64,000 bases of DNA from Anaerolineae bacterium. GTDB taxonomy: Bacteria; Chloroflexota; Anaerolineae; Aggregatilineales; Phototrophicaceae. Numbering within the stretch: position 1 is the stretch's first letter; the number at the start of each line of letters is the position of its first letter. The notes beneath the pieces were generated by a model that saw only the letters and a program-made list of their open reading frames with translations, did no database searches and was not told the DNA's origin. Both the position numbers and the translations under genes were made by a program. Positions 43,486 to 52,845 of the stretch are shown piece after piece. Location: contig JALHNB010000006.1 of NCBI GenBank assembly GCA_022843745.1, positions 28,602 to 92,601 on the forward strand. The letters are read 5' to 3'.

Positions 43486-44801
43486 TGTTGATTCGATTCA
43501 GGCCGGATGACGCGCAGGCTGATGAGTAAAAGCGCCGTCATCACCACGCCGCCCGCAATAAATGGCGCTGAAACACCACTTGTTTGAAAAATCCAGCCGC
43601 CGATGAGTGGCGCAACCGCATTGGCTAAACTGACAAATGATGCGCTGATGCCTAAAATTGCGCCAGTTTCCCCAGGCTGCGCCCGCTGAAGCATCAGGCT
43701 GTTGAGGGCAGGACGGATGAGGCCTGAACCAATCGCTAATGGCAGAATCGCGATTAAAAACCAGACGATACCGCCAATACCGCGCTGGCTATCTTCCGGC
43801 AATGTAATGGGAATGTCACCGATGATAGCTTCGGTAGCCGATGGCGCGAGATCGCGAATACTCTCCTCAACCCGCCACTCAATATATAACGGATGGGGTT
43901 GATTGGGCGTGATGGCTATCATCAGTAAGCCCAGGGCCAGCAGGGCCAGCGCTACAAAAACTAACTTGCGTTCACCGTATTTGCGACTCCAACGACCAAT
44001 CAGCCGAACCTGCACATACACCAGAATCACGCCCACGTAAATAAAAATGAACGCATTTCCCTGCCCCAGCAAACCGAGACGACTGAGTGTGAACAAACCG
44101 AGCAAAGTCTCAAACGCGAAAAAAACGACCTGTTGGGCAAACATCAGCACCAATAAGTGATTATTCCGCGCCTGCCGCAGCATCCGCAGGGGGTTAAGCA
44201 GCGGCGCAACCGCATCAATACGGCGGCGTTTGGGTGGTAGTGTTTCCTCAAAGCCAAAAAATGTGATCAGGATTGATAAAAAAGAATATGCCGCAGCAAT
44301 CAAGGCCGGCAGCGCCAGATTGCTCGAAAATTCCAGTGAGATAAGCGCGATAGCCGGGCCAAGAATAAAACCCAGTCCGAAAGCCGCACCTGTTAAACCC
44401 AATCCCTGCGCCCGTGTCTTCTCATCCGTCAGATCGGTGATCGCGGCCTGGGCAGTTGCCAGATTCGCGCCGAAAAGCCCATCCACAACCCGCGAAAGGA
44501 TAATCATCTCCAGCGAAGTGGCGCTTGCCAACATCAAAAAACTGGCACACGTCGAGACCTGGCTGATGAGTAAGAGGGGCTTACGTCCATAGCGATCAGA
44601 AAGTGCGCCCATCACCGGCACACCGAGAAGCTGCGTCAGCGGAAACGCCGCCGCGACCAGCCCGATTTGCAGGGGAGTCGCGCCAAAAGCCGTCGAATAA
44701 AGGTGCAGCAGCGGCAGAATAATCGTCAGCCCCAGCACGTCCACAAATGTCAGCGTGAAGATGGGTAGCACACGCTCGAAACTGAGGCGTTGTTGACTCA
44801 C
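43470..44801 (-). CDS. MFS multidrug/tetracycline-type transporter
   Basis: 443 residues, about 12 transmembrane helices. TFVDVLGLTIILPLLHLY at the start and motif A GALSDRYGRKPLLL after helix 2 are those of the TetA/DHA1 drug:proton antiporters; LGFILGPAIA resembles motif C of antiporters. A long cytosolic/external loop (residues ~295-345) is inserted between helices in the second half. The downstream monooxygenase and membrane protein may share its transcript. Substrate unknown. Confidence 0.88.
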   Translation of the reverse strand: MSQQRLSFERVLPIFTLTFVDVLGLTIILPLLHLYSTAFGATPLQIGLVAAAFPLTQLLGVPVMGALSDRYGRKPLLLISQVSTCASFLMLASATSLEMIILSRVVDGLFGANLATAQAAITDLTDEKTRAQGLGLTGAAFGLGFILGPAIALISLEFSSNLALPALIAAAYSFLSILITFFGFEETLPPKRRRIDAVAPLLNPLRMLRQARNNHLLVLMFAQQVVFFAFETLLGLFTLSRLGLLGQGNAFIFIYVGVILVYVQVRLIGRWSRKYGERKLVFVALALLALGLLMIAITPNQPHPLYIEWRVEESIRDLAPSATEAIIGDIPITLPEDSQRGIGGIVWFLIAILPLAIGSGLIRPALNSLMLQRAQPGETGAILGISASFVSLANAVAPLIGGWIFQTSGVSAPFIAGGVVMTALLLISLRVIRPESNQQTNTA

Positions 44802-45144
44802 AGTTACACCCTGTTTTCCAGAATGGTTAATCGCCCGATGGTATCATAGACACCGCAATACAACCACCGTTTTTAATCCCTCATCTTTCACCATGAATAG
44901 CTTTTCGTTAAAAAATATCAACGATCTTTCGGCGCGGCGGTGAGAAAAGTAAACTATACTTTGATTCAAAAAAGTTCATCATGCCCTCTGAGTCATATTG
45001 AATTAGCAAATTATTATTTCTCGGATAATTGAGAAGGTAAATTCTATTGTTATTTGCAGGGTTTTAGCTTAAACACTCGGCGAAGCTAAAGGGAAGTATT
45101 GCACGTTTGTAATAGAAATAAGCCCATAATTTGAAAGGGCTGGA
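44802..45144. other. Leader region of the hybrid kinase gene
   Basis: 343 bp without a gene. It contains a perfect 8-bp hairpin (TTTAGCTT at 45063-45070 with AAGCTAAA at 45083-45090, 12-nt loop). A second one (AGCCC at 45121-45125 with GGGCT at 45137-45141) pairs part of the AAAGGG ribosome site just before the ATG at 45145. AAACTATACTT near 44950 is -10-like. These could form a translation-controlling leader, but nothing links them to a ligand. Confidence 0.35.
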
Positions 45145-47565
45145 ATGAATAAAACGCTTCGGATACTAATCATCGAAGACTCTGAAGATGATGCTCTGCT
45201 ATTGTTACACGAACTCCAGCGCGGTGGCTATCATGTTGAGTTCGAACGGGTAGAAACCGCTTCCGCGATGAGAGAAGCACTTAGTACCCGCACGTGGGAC
45301 ATCATCATATCCGATTATGCCCTGCCGACTTTTAGCGGGCCGGGCGCATTAGCCATACTCAAAGAGACCAATCTTGACCTGCCATTTCTCATTATGTCAG
45401 GGACAATCGGTGAAGAAAGCGCCGTAGCTGCTCTGCTGGCAGGCGCTCACGACTTTCTCCTCAAAGGCCATCCTGCCAGGCTGATCCCTGCCATCGAACG
45501 CGAACTACGCGACGCTCAAATCCGCCAGGAGAAAAAACAAGCTGAAACAGCGCTCCGGGATTCGGAAGCACGTTATCGTTTGTTGTTTGAAAGAAACCCG
45601 CTTCCCCTGTGGGTTTATGATGTGGAAACGCTGGCTTTTCTTGCGGTCAATGAAGCCGCGACCCGCCATTATGGCTATTCGCGCGATGAATTTCTGAGCA
45701 TGACAATCAGGGACATTCGCCCTCTTGAAGATATCCCTTCATTGATTGACGATATTTCACATAAAACAGTGGGACTCAGTGACACCCAGGTCTGGCGACA
45801 TCAGAAAAAAGACGGCTCAGTGATTGATGTCGAAATTACTGCCCATGACATTGAATTTGGCGCTCGCCCTGGGCGACTTATTTTGTCGAATGATATTACG
45901 GAGCGTAAACGCGCAGAAGAAAATCTTCAGCGCTATAACCAACGTCTCCAAACCCTTCATGCCATCGACCAGGGTATTCTTACAGGACAACCCTCAGAAA
46001 TTATTTGCCAGTTTGCGCTCGATTTCATTGTGGCGCAGGTCTCGGCCTCTACTGCCGCTATCACGATCTTTAATCTGGAAACGCGTGAGGCTATCTTGGT
46101 CGCCAGCTATCCGCAAAGCGACAATAAATTACCCACAGGTACACAATTTCCGCTGGATACATTTTCACCTCAGGAACTTCAACTGCTCCAATCAGGCGAG
46201 ATCAAATATCTTACGGATAGCTCTGCTTCCCTCGACCCCCAGCCTATATTGGGAAGTGGATTGCGCTCTTATGCCATTCTCTCGCTGATCGCTCATAACG
46301 AACTGATTGGCTCTCTCAGCCTGGGCGCAAGCTTGCCTCATGCTTTCAGACCTGAACAGATCGAAATTTTGAATGAGGTCGCCGATCAGCTTGCGATTGC
46401 GATTCAGCACACGCGATTCTCCGAGCAGATTCAGCGACATGCTGCCGAGTTGGAGCAGCGTGTGATCGAGCGCACCGCCGAACTCCAGGCTGCTAAAGAT
46501 CGTGTAGAAGCCATTCTCGACAACAGCGGTGACGCCATTATTCTCACAACTTTTGATGGTGTCATTCAACAGGTCAATCCAGCCTTTAACCGTCTCTTCG
46601 GTTATTCTGATACCGAAATTGCCGGACAATCGCTGCTCACGCTCACCACCTCCAAAGATGTCCTGACTCTTTTAGGCAGCTTGAACGCCGTCATCAATAC
46701 GGGTAGGCCTGCCAGAGCCGAGATCGTTGGGTTTCATAAAAACAGAACCCTGTTTCATGCGGACGTTTCGATAGCCGGGATTTTTCACGAGAACAAAATC
46801 CAGAGCCTCGTATGTGGCCTGCGAGACATTTCCGAAAGCAAGCTCATGGAACAAGAGCTTCGGGCGGCGCTGGAGAAAGAAAAAGAACTGAATGAATTAA
46901 AATCACGCTTTAGCTCGATGGTTTCGCATGAGTTCCGCACACCTCTAGCCGTCATTCTGTCCTCGACTGGCCTGCTTCAGCGGTATAGCAGCCGGATGCC
47001 CGAAGAAAAAAGAGAAGAACATCTCAATCAGATTCAAACACAGGTCGGACGCTTGGTTGGCTTGCTCGATGATGTCCTGATCCTGAGCCGAGCCGAAACC
47101 ATCACGCTCGAAGTGAACATTGAAACGCTCAATCTCAGCATTTTTTGCGGAAATATCGTTCGAGAAATTCAACAAACCACTCAAAAACACCATATCGCCT
47201 TTTCCGTGATTGGCAAGCCCCGGCAAATTCCTGTTGATGTGAAATTGATACGACAGGCGATCACGAACTTACTATCCAATGCCGTGAAATATTCCCCACA
47301 AGGCGGGACAATTGATCTCTTGCTTGAATACGAAGAGGATACCGTTGTCATCCGCGTCAAGGATGAGGGCATCGGTATCCCTGAAATCGACCAAAAACGT
47401 CTGTTCGAAGGTTTTCATCGCGCTAAAAATGTGGGGAACATCTCCGGTACAGGTCTTGGATTACCCATTGTCAAGCGCGCCATAGAAGCCCACGGGGGAA
47501 CGATTAGTTTTGTAAGTCACGTTGGAGTCGGAACGACCTTCACCATTCGCATTCCGATTCCATAA
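45145..47565 (+). CDS. Hybrid sensor histidine kinase (REC-PAS-GAF-PAS-HisKA-HATPase)
   Basis: 806 residues, cytosolic. Receiver at ~5-125 with phosphoacceptor Asp57 (DIIISDYALPTFSG). PAS at ~140-255 (RYRLLFERNPLPLWVYDVET), GAF at ~280-430, a coiled linker (AELEQRVIERTAELQAAKD), second PAS ~450-560, then HisKA with His in RFSSMVSHEFRTPLAVI and the GHKL ATPase (NLLSNAVKYS, KDEGIGIPE, GTGLGLPIVKRA). An N-terminal receiver means it is itself controlled by another kinase. It lies 46 nt upstream of the receiver-kinase gene, with which it likely forms a pathway. Confidence 0.93.
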   Translation: MNKTLRILIIEDSEDDALLLLHELQRGGYHVEFERVETASAMREALSTRTWDIIISDYALPTFSGPGALAILKETNLDLPFLIMSGTIGEESAVAALLAGAHDFLLKGHPARLIPAIERELRDAQIRQEKKQAETALRDSEARYRLLFERNPLPLWVYDVETLAFLAVNEAATRHYGYSRDEFLSMTIRDIRPLEDIPSLIDDISHKTVGLSDTQVWRHQKKDGSVIDVEITAHDIEFGARPGRLILSNDITERKRAEENLQRYNQRLQTLHAIDQGILTGQPSEIICQFALDFIVAQVSASTAAITIFNLETREAILVASYPQSDNKLPTGTQFPLDTFSPQELQLLQSGEIKYLTDSSASLDPQPILGSGLRSYAILSLIAHNELIGSLSLGASLPHAFRPEQIEILNEVADQLAIAIQHTRFSEQIQRHAAELEQRVIERTAELQAAKDRVEAILDNSGDAIILTTFDGVIQQVNPAFNRLFGYSDTEIAGQSLLTLTTSKDVLTLLGSLNAVINTGRPARAEIVGFHKNRTLFHADVSIAGIFHENKIQSLVCGLRDISESKLMEQELRAALEKEKELNELKSRFSSMVSHEFRTPLAVILSSTGLLQRYSSRMPEEKREEHLNQIQTQVGRLVGLLDDVLILSRAETITLEVNIETLNLSIFCGNIVREIQQTTQKHHIAFSVIGKPRQIPVDVKLIRQAITNLLSNAVKYSPQGGTIDLLLEYEEDTVVIRVKDEGIGIPEIDQKRLFEGFHRAKNVGNISGTGLGLPIVKRAIEAHGGTISFVSHVGVGTTFTIRIPIP

Positions 47566-47611
47566 GATATTGCGGTGGCTGCCTGCTTTGTAGTAACTAT
47601 GAGGTCAAACC

Positions 47612-48994
47612 ATGACAACAGTTCTTGTTATTGAAGACGAGATGTATATTCGCAAAAACATCATTGAAACGCTCACCTATGAGGATTTCGAAACCCTCGA
47701 AGCCGAAAATGGGCTGGTGGGTGTGCAGGTAGCGCTGCAACAACAACCTGATCTGATTGTCTGCGATGTGATGATGCCAGAACTCGATGGTTATGGCGTT
47801 TTGCGCCAACTTCAGACCTATGCAGCAACTGCCACTATTCCGTTCATCTTCCTGACCGCGCTGGCGGATAAACAGTCCTTGAGGCGTGGGATGGATCTGG
47901 GCGCGGATGATTATCTGACCAAGCCCTGTACACCTGAAGAACTCATTAATGCGATCCAATCCCGGCTTGCAAAACATGCTGCTGCCACAAAAAAATATGC
48001 CACGCACCCTAAAATCAACCCGGATTTAATCGTAACGCGGACATCACCTGAGCCAGTCGTAACCCGACCAATATCTCCTGAAGCCTGGATCGGTCAGACA
48101 TTACGCGGTTATCAAATTTGGGAGAAACTCGGCGAAGGTGGGACTGGATCGGTCTACAAAGCCTATCAATTTACGATTGGTCGAGATGTCGCGATCAAAG
48201 TTTTACAGCAAAAATATGCGGATAATATCGAATTTATCCATCGTTTCCAGACCGAAGCGGAGTTGGTTGCGCGTTTGGAGCATCCTCACATTATCCCCCT
48301 CTACGATTACTGGCACGATGCGAATGGTGTCTATATCGTCATGCGGTTGCTGCGGGGCGGCAGCTTGCGCGGCAAACTTGATAAGTATGCAGCCTGGGAC
48401 ATGACGCAAATCGCGCGTTTGCTCGATCAGGTCGCCGACGCACTCTCGGTTGCCCACAGTGTTGGGATTATCCACCGCGATGTAAAACCCGATAATATTC
48501 TGCTGGATGAACGCGGCAATGCCTATTTGACGGATTTTGGCCTCGCGAAAAATTTACTTTCCGGCACACCCCACACACCACCTGAGCAAAATCAGGATAT
48601 GATGGTGCTGGACGCTCAGGACGACTTTTTCAAGCAGCAGCCCAACAGCACACTCTATATCACGGATGCCGAGCATTTGGCAGGGACACCGCCCTATCTC
48701 TCGCCGGAACAAATCCGCTTTGAGCCTCTCTCTCTGCAAAGCGATATTTACAGTCTGGGCATCACCCTTTACGAAATGCTGATGGGTAGACAGCCTTTTA
48801 CGGGTTCGCTGAGTGAAATTATCAGTCAACACCTCAACGAAAAGATGCCGCTTGTACACACCCAGCGCGTTGATGTCCCCAAATCAGTGGATTATGTGCT
48901 TCAAAGAGCTACCGACAAGGATTGGCGAGTGCGCTATCCCGATGCAACAGCGTTTGCCGCAGATTTCCGCCGAGCGATCCAGGAAAAAGCTTAG
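47612..48994 (+). CDS. Receiver fused to Ser/Thr protein kinase
   Basis: 460 residues. Receiver at ~3-122 with Asp52 (DLIVCDVMMPELDG) and Lys in DYLTKP. A linker of about 30 residues follows, then a Hanks-type kinase at ~160-455: KLGEGGTGSVYKAY (P-loop), VAIKVLQQ (catalytic Lys), IIHRDVKPDNILLDE (catalytic loop), YLTDFGLAKNL (DFG), GTPPYLSPEQI (P+1) and YSLGITLYEMLMGRQPF. The activation segment is about 35 residues longer than usual. The upstream hybrid kinase could phosphorylate the receiver and so gate the Ser/Thr kinase. No transmembrane helix is present. Confidence 0.93.
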   Translation: MTTVLVIEDEMYIRKNIIETLTYEDFETLEAENGLVGVQVALQQQPDLIVCDVMMPELDGYGVLRQLQTYAATATIPFIFLTALADKQSLRRGMDLGADDYLTKPCTPEELINAIQSRLAKHAAATKKYATHPKINPDLIVTRTSPEPVVTRPISPEAWIGQTLRGYQIWEKLGEGGTGSVYKAYQFTIGRDVAIKVLQQKYADNIEFIHRFQTEAELVARLEHPHIIPLYDYWHDANGVYIVMRLLRGGSLRGKLDKYAAWDMTQIARLLDQVADALSVAHSVGIIHRDVKPDNILLDERGNAYLTDFGLAKNLLSGTPHTPPEQNQDMMVLDAQDDFFKQQPNSTLYITDAEHLAGTPPYLSPEQIRFEPLSLQSDIYSLGITLYEMLMGRQPFTGSLSEIISQHLNEKMPLVHTQRVDVPKSVDYVLQRATDKDWRVRYPDATAFAADFRRAIQEKA

Positions 48995-49066
48995 GGCTGA
49001 TCGCCTCGCACTTCCTTCATCTACATTATGGATGAGTCATCGTGATTGAGTAGACCAATCAGGATT

Positions 49067-49109
49067 GATATATCCCTACTTGGCCCAGATATATCCCCCA
49101 CTTGACCCA
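49067..49109. repeat. Two tandem 21/22-bp direct repeats
   Basis: GATATATCCCTACTTGGCCC-A at 49067-49087 is directly followed by GATATATCCCCCACTTGACC-CA at 49088-49109, and a weaker third trace (CCACTGATTGAACC) follows. It lies 139 bp upstream of the next gene and 73 bp after the receiver-kinase stop, as expected of an operator array. Confidence 0.65.
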
Positions 49110-49247
49110 TCTGAATTTCCACTGATTGAACCGTACCGATCATCAGCAGAACCCCTACAATGAAAACAGAAAATTGATAAATGTGTAAAGCATCCTCGCA
49201 AGATATTTAGACATTTTCAATGATAAAAGTCGTTAAGGAGAATAGTG

Positions 49248-49631
49248 ATGAACCTACCGAACAACGATATGCTGCTGCAAATTCAGACAGGCATGAAGGT
49301 TTATGATCGGAACAAAGACGAGATCGGTACGATTGAATACGTCCAGTTTACCGACGAAGACCCCGATAGCCCTGGCCCGGAAACGGCAACATCGACACTC
49401 GACAAAACCTCGGCTGACCGAAACAGCTTTATGGATAGCATCGTGAGAGCCGTTGACGGCGGCGATGATCTGCCCGATGAAGTGCGCCAAAAATTGCTGC
49501 GCGATGGTTACATCAGGATCGACACCGGCATCCTGAAATCAGACGTGTTTGCCTTACCACAACAGGTCAGCAGCGTCTCCAGCGAGAAAGTTTATCTGGA
49601 AGCAACCCGCGACGAGTTGATTTCGGCATAA
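49248..49631 (+). CDS. PRC-barrel-like/DUF2171-type protein
   Basis: 127 residues, soluble. The start GMKVYDRNKDEIGTIEYVQF and the end YIRIDTGILKSDVFALPQQVSSVSSEKVYLEAT have the G-x-x-V-x-D-x-x-G-x-I and strand pattern of PRC-barrel/DUF2171 proteins. A charged disordered insertion (EDPDSPGPETATSTLDK) lies between. AAGGAG sits 7 nt before the ATG. PRC barrels bind RNA or proteins; no function can be assigned here. Confidence 0.65.
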   Translation: MNLPNNDMLLQIQTGMKVYDRNKDEIGTIEYVQFTDEDPDSPGPETATSTLDKTSADRNSFMDSIVRAVDGGDDLPDEVRQKLLRDGYIRIDTGILKSDVFALPQQVSSVSSEKVYLEATRDELISA

Positions 49632-49634
49632 TAT

Positions 49635-50135
49635 TCAGGATGTAGCAGTCTGCTGCTCACCTTTCGAACGGCGCGATTTATTCTGGCGTTCTGCCAGAAA
49701 ATAGCTACCGATGACGAAGGTAGCAGCAGCGATTTGCAGCCCAATCCCTTGCAAGGTTGCGAACAGTCCAAACCACTGGCCCATCCAGTAAGGGAGGAAA
49801 ACTCCAACCAGCGGGGTAATCGGCAGCCAGCCAACTGATTGCATGACGTGAACAGTGTGTCCGACCATCGTGAGCAAAACCACGCCGATCATTACGCCTG
49901 TGACAACCAGCATTTTCTTATATGGCAAGCGCACTTGCAGCGCAAAAGTAATAACACCCACGACTGCGGTTCCCAATAATCCGAGCACGACACCCTGCAA
50001 CACCACCGAAGCACCCGCTTCCAGCACCAGCGATTGCAAAAACAGCACCGTCTCAAATCCTTCACGATAAATACTGGTGAAGCCCAATGTCATCAGCCCA
50101 ATCGTTTGTCCGATGCTGATCGCGACAACACCGCT
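49635..50135 (-). pseudogene. Truncated FTR1-type iron permease
   Basis: The frame reads SGVVAISIGQTIGLMTLGFT, then the FTR1 signature IYREGFETVLFLQSL, then LPYKKMLVVTG, and ends in ATFVIGSYFLAE. This is only the C-terminal half of an FTR1/EfeU permease (which normally has two REGxE motifs in about 270 residues or more). Directly upstream is an in-frame TAA and no start codon, so the N-terminal half, including the first REGxE, is gone. An internal ATG at 50093 could give a 152-residue product, but it would lack half the pore. Iron uptake by this gene is unlikely. Confidence 0.7.
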
Positions 50136-50159
50136 TTAATTCCTGTTAACGTATCTTAT

Positions 50160-50189
50160 TTGCGCACTTCATAACGACTATGCTATAGT
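50160..50189 (+). promoter_or_regulatory. Promoter of the YVTN/di-haem gene
   Basis: TTGCGC at 50160-50165 and TATAGT at 50184-50189 with an 18-nt spacer. The -10 box covers the GTG that could open the longer reading frame, which supports the downstream TTG start. Confidence 0.55.
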
Positions 50190-50250
50190 GGAAATATCCT
50201 ATTTTTCAAAATATTTATCTATATTGGTAGGCCGCTTTAAGGAGGTCAAC

Positions 50251-52542
50251 TTGAGAGCTTCACATCGTTATATTCGGTGGTTAGCTATATTCGGCATTTC
50301 TTTGGTCGCGCTTGGATTTGCAACCGTCATTTCCGGTTCACTGACAGCAGTTGCCCAGGGTGCGAGCAGTTTTGTCGGGGCTACTCATTCCAGCCCTATT
50401 ACGTTAAATGCTGATGATACATTGATGGCTGTGGTTAATCCCGATGTTAACACGGTTACATTCTTTGATGTTGGCGGCGACAGAAATGTTTCTCTGGGGG
50501 AAATCGCTGTCGGCACAGAACCCAACGGTGTCGTGTTGTCCCCTGATGGAAAATTCGCTTATGTGGCGAATACCGTAGATGGCACCGTTTCCGTACTTCA
50601 GGTTGATGTATCCAAACAGCCAGTCGCCTCGGTCATCGCCACACTTGAAGTTGGTATTGAGCCATATGGGATTGCAATTACTCCGAACGGCTCAAAAATC
50701 TACGTTACAAATTCGCGCTCTAACTCGGTCAGTGTGATTGATACTGCCACCAATACAGTCGCCAAAACAATCACCAACATCGGCCCATCAGTAGGCGCAG
50801 AACCGCGCGGTATTGCCATTACCAATAATGGCAATGGTGATGATACGGACGAAACAGTATATGTCACCCATTTTTACTCATTTGCCAATCAGGGCAAGCT
50901 TGATGGTGAAGATGACAGCAAAACAGGTCTTTTGACCCGTATCAGCACACAAAATGACGCGGTTGCAGGGCAAATCGTTCTTACAAATATGGCAGATACC
51001 GGCTTCAAAGCGCAGGGAGATGCTATTAATCGTATTGAGCCGGGTAATGATCCCCGATTTGTGACCGGGGCGTATCCGAATCAGATGCAGGCTGTTGGCA
51101 TCAAGAATGGTTTTGCATATCTGCCGAATGTGGGCGCTTCCCCCAACGGGCCGACTCGTTTTAATGTCAACACCCAGGCGCTCGTTCATGTCATCAATAC
51201 ACAGACAAACCAGGACACGGCGTTGGTCACAAATCTTCACCGTGCGGTTGCCGATCAGCCAGAGGGAACTATAAAATTGTTCCTGGCTGTTCCCTGGGCA
51301 ATTGACTTTAAGGATAATGAAAATGTTGGTTATGTGGTGAGCGCTGCCAGCAACGTTGTGGTCAAGGTGGCTGTAGACCCAACGACTGGCGCATTGACAG
51401 TCCAGACGAACCCACAAACACAAACGGTACAGACCGTCAACGCAGGCCGTAATCCACGCGGTATTGTATTGAACAATACTGACACGCGGGCGTATGTAAT
51501 GAATTACATCTCACGCGATGTGACGGTTATTGATGTCACACGCTTCCCTGAACAGGTTATCGCCACCATGCGCTCCAGTGCGCTGCCAGCGTCTGGAACA
51601 GAAGAAGAGATTGTGCTGGCTGGTAAAGAACTGTACAACACCTCAATCGGAGAATTTGCCAACAGCGCCGGCAACATGGCAAGTGAAGGCTGGCAATCCT
51701 GCTCTTCCTGCCACCCCTGGGGTCTTTCGGACAATGTGGTCTGGATTTTTGGCGCAGGGCCGCGCCGCACGATTTCGCAGCACACCGACTTCGCGGGTGG
51801 TACGATGCGGGCGCTGAACTGGTCGGCAATTTTTGATGAACAACAGGACTTTGAACTCAATATTCGCGGGGTATCTGGCGGCGCGGGTCTGCTATTAAAT
51901 GCGGATGGCAGCGCCCTGGAAGATGTCAGGAATATTGGTGGATTAACAATTGGAGACCCGCCAGCACTCGCAGTTCTAAACTCATCTCGCGGTCAGCTTC
52001 AAGTGCGTACTCCTTCTGGCGGCCTGGTCAATGCCTGGGATGCAATTTTGGCCTATGAAAAGACCATCCGTGCGCCGATTTCCCCGTTAAATGGAAGCAC
52101 TGATCCCGAAATTGCGGAGGGACGGCAAATATTTATCAATAATAACTGCCAGGTCTGTCATGGCGGCCCGAAGTGGTCAAGCAGTTCCCTGGCTGGCCCC
52201 ATTACGGATATTGCCTTGATTACACGCGGGCAGATATTGAGCCAGTTGGTTAATGTAGGCACCTTCAATCCAGAAGACTCGAATGAAGTGCGAGCAAACG
52301 GTAGAGCACCACTCGGTGAAGATGGATTTGTACCACCGTCCTTGATAGGTGTATTTATGTCATCACCGTATTACCATAACGGGTCGGCACCATCACTGGA
52401 AGCAGTCCTAAGTGACACATTTATACAGCACCGATCCGCAGGGACAGGCGGCATTGATGGTCTGTCTAACCCTGAAGATATCCGAAAACTTGTGAAATTC
52501 CTGCTCTCGATTGATGCATCTACTGAACCTGTCAACCCATAA
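50251..52542 (+). CDS. Secreted YVTN beta-propeller / di-haem cytochrome c peroxidase-like protein
   Basis: 763 residues from TTG at 50251, chosen because AAGGAGGT lies 4 nt upstream and the protein then opens with a normal signal peptide (MRASHRYIRWLAIFG...AVAQG). Residues ~40-430 are YVTN-type propeller repeats (GTEPNGVVLSPDGKFAYVAN, SNSVSVIDTATNTVAKTI, GRNPRGIVLNNTDTRAYVMN). The C-terminal part carries two haem c sites, CSSCHPW and CQVCHGG, and the PYYHNGSAPSLEAVL motif typical of MauG/cytochrome-c-peroxidase-type proteins. It would act outside the membrane as an electron-transfer or peroxidase-like enzyme. Metal reduction or copper handling is possible but not shown. Confidence 0.88.
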   Translation: MRASHRYIRWLAIFGISLVALGFATVISGSLTAVAQGASSFVGATHSSPITLNADDTLMAVVNPDVNTVTFFDVGGDRNVSLGEIAVGTEPNGVVLSPDGKFAYVANTVDGTVSVLQVDVSKQPVASVIATLEVGIEPYGIAITPNGSKIYVTNSRSNSVSVIDTATNTVAKTITNIGPSVGAEPRGIAITNNGNGDDTDETVYVTHFYSFANQGKLDGEDDSKTGLLTRISTQNDAVAGQIVLTNMADTGFKAQGDAINRIEPGNDPRFVTGAYPNQMQAVGIKNGFAYLPNVGASPNGPTRFNVNTQALVHVINTQTNQDTALVTNLHRAVADQPEGTIKLFLAVPWAIDFKDNENVGYVVSAASNVVVKVAVDPTTGALTVQTNPQTQTVQTVNAGRNPRGIVLNNTDTRAYVMNYISRDVTVIDVTRFPEQVIATMRSSALPASGTEEEIVLAGKELYNTSIGEFANSAGNMASEGWQSCSSCHPWGLSDNVVWIFGAGPRRTISQHTDFAGGTMRALNWSAIFDEQQDFELNIRGVSGGAGLLLNADGSALEDVRNIGGLTIGDPPALAVLNSSRGQLQVRTPSGGLVNAWDAILAYEKTIRAPISPLNGSTDPEIAEGRQIFINNNCQVCHGGPKWSSSSLAGPITDIALITRGQILSQLVNVGTFNPEDSNEVRANGRAPLGEDGFVPPSLIGVFMSSPYYHNGSAPSLEAVLSDTFIQHRSAGTGGIDGLSNPEDIRKLVKFLLSIDASTEPVNP

Positions 52543-52845
52543 ATATGGGGTAATCGAAAGAGCAATCCAAACAGAATCCCACAATCTTCAAGCGGTTCAG
52601 CGAATTGCACCGCTACAATCCACCTAAGATTGTGTTAAGGACATTTAAGGCTATTCTGGACAAGATACCTGGTTTTGAGGGTTATTGTCTTGGAATAGCC
52701 TTATTGATATACTCCATCAAAATCTGGGCTAGTTTGTATTTGCGCTAACCTGAATTGATACCCCCTATAGGGTCACAATAGGGAATTTGTTTTAATAACT
52801 GTGTCTTGATCACACCACTAATGAGCATCGGTCTTGGAGGAAACA
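52543..52845. other. Structured intergenic region
   Basis: 303 bp without a gene. It holds two hairpins: a nested one (CACAATCTT at 52580 with AAGATTGTG at 52626, enclosing AGCGGT/ACCGCT) and a 56-nt one (AAGGCTATTC at 52647 with GAATAGCCTT at 52693, with inner CAAGA/TCTTG). A 10-bp palindrome CCCTATAGGG follows at 52763-52772. The hairpins could be a terminator, a small RNA or a miniature element. Confidence 0.5.

Noticed and set aside
50188..50250. GTG start for the di-haem protein
   Set aside because: It lies in the predicted -10 box; the TTG at 50251 has a strong ribosome site and a signal peptide follows.
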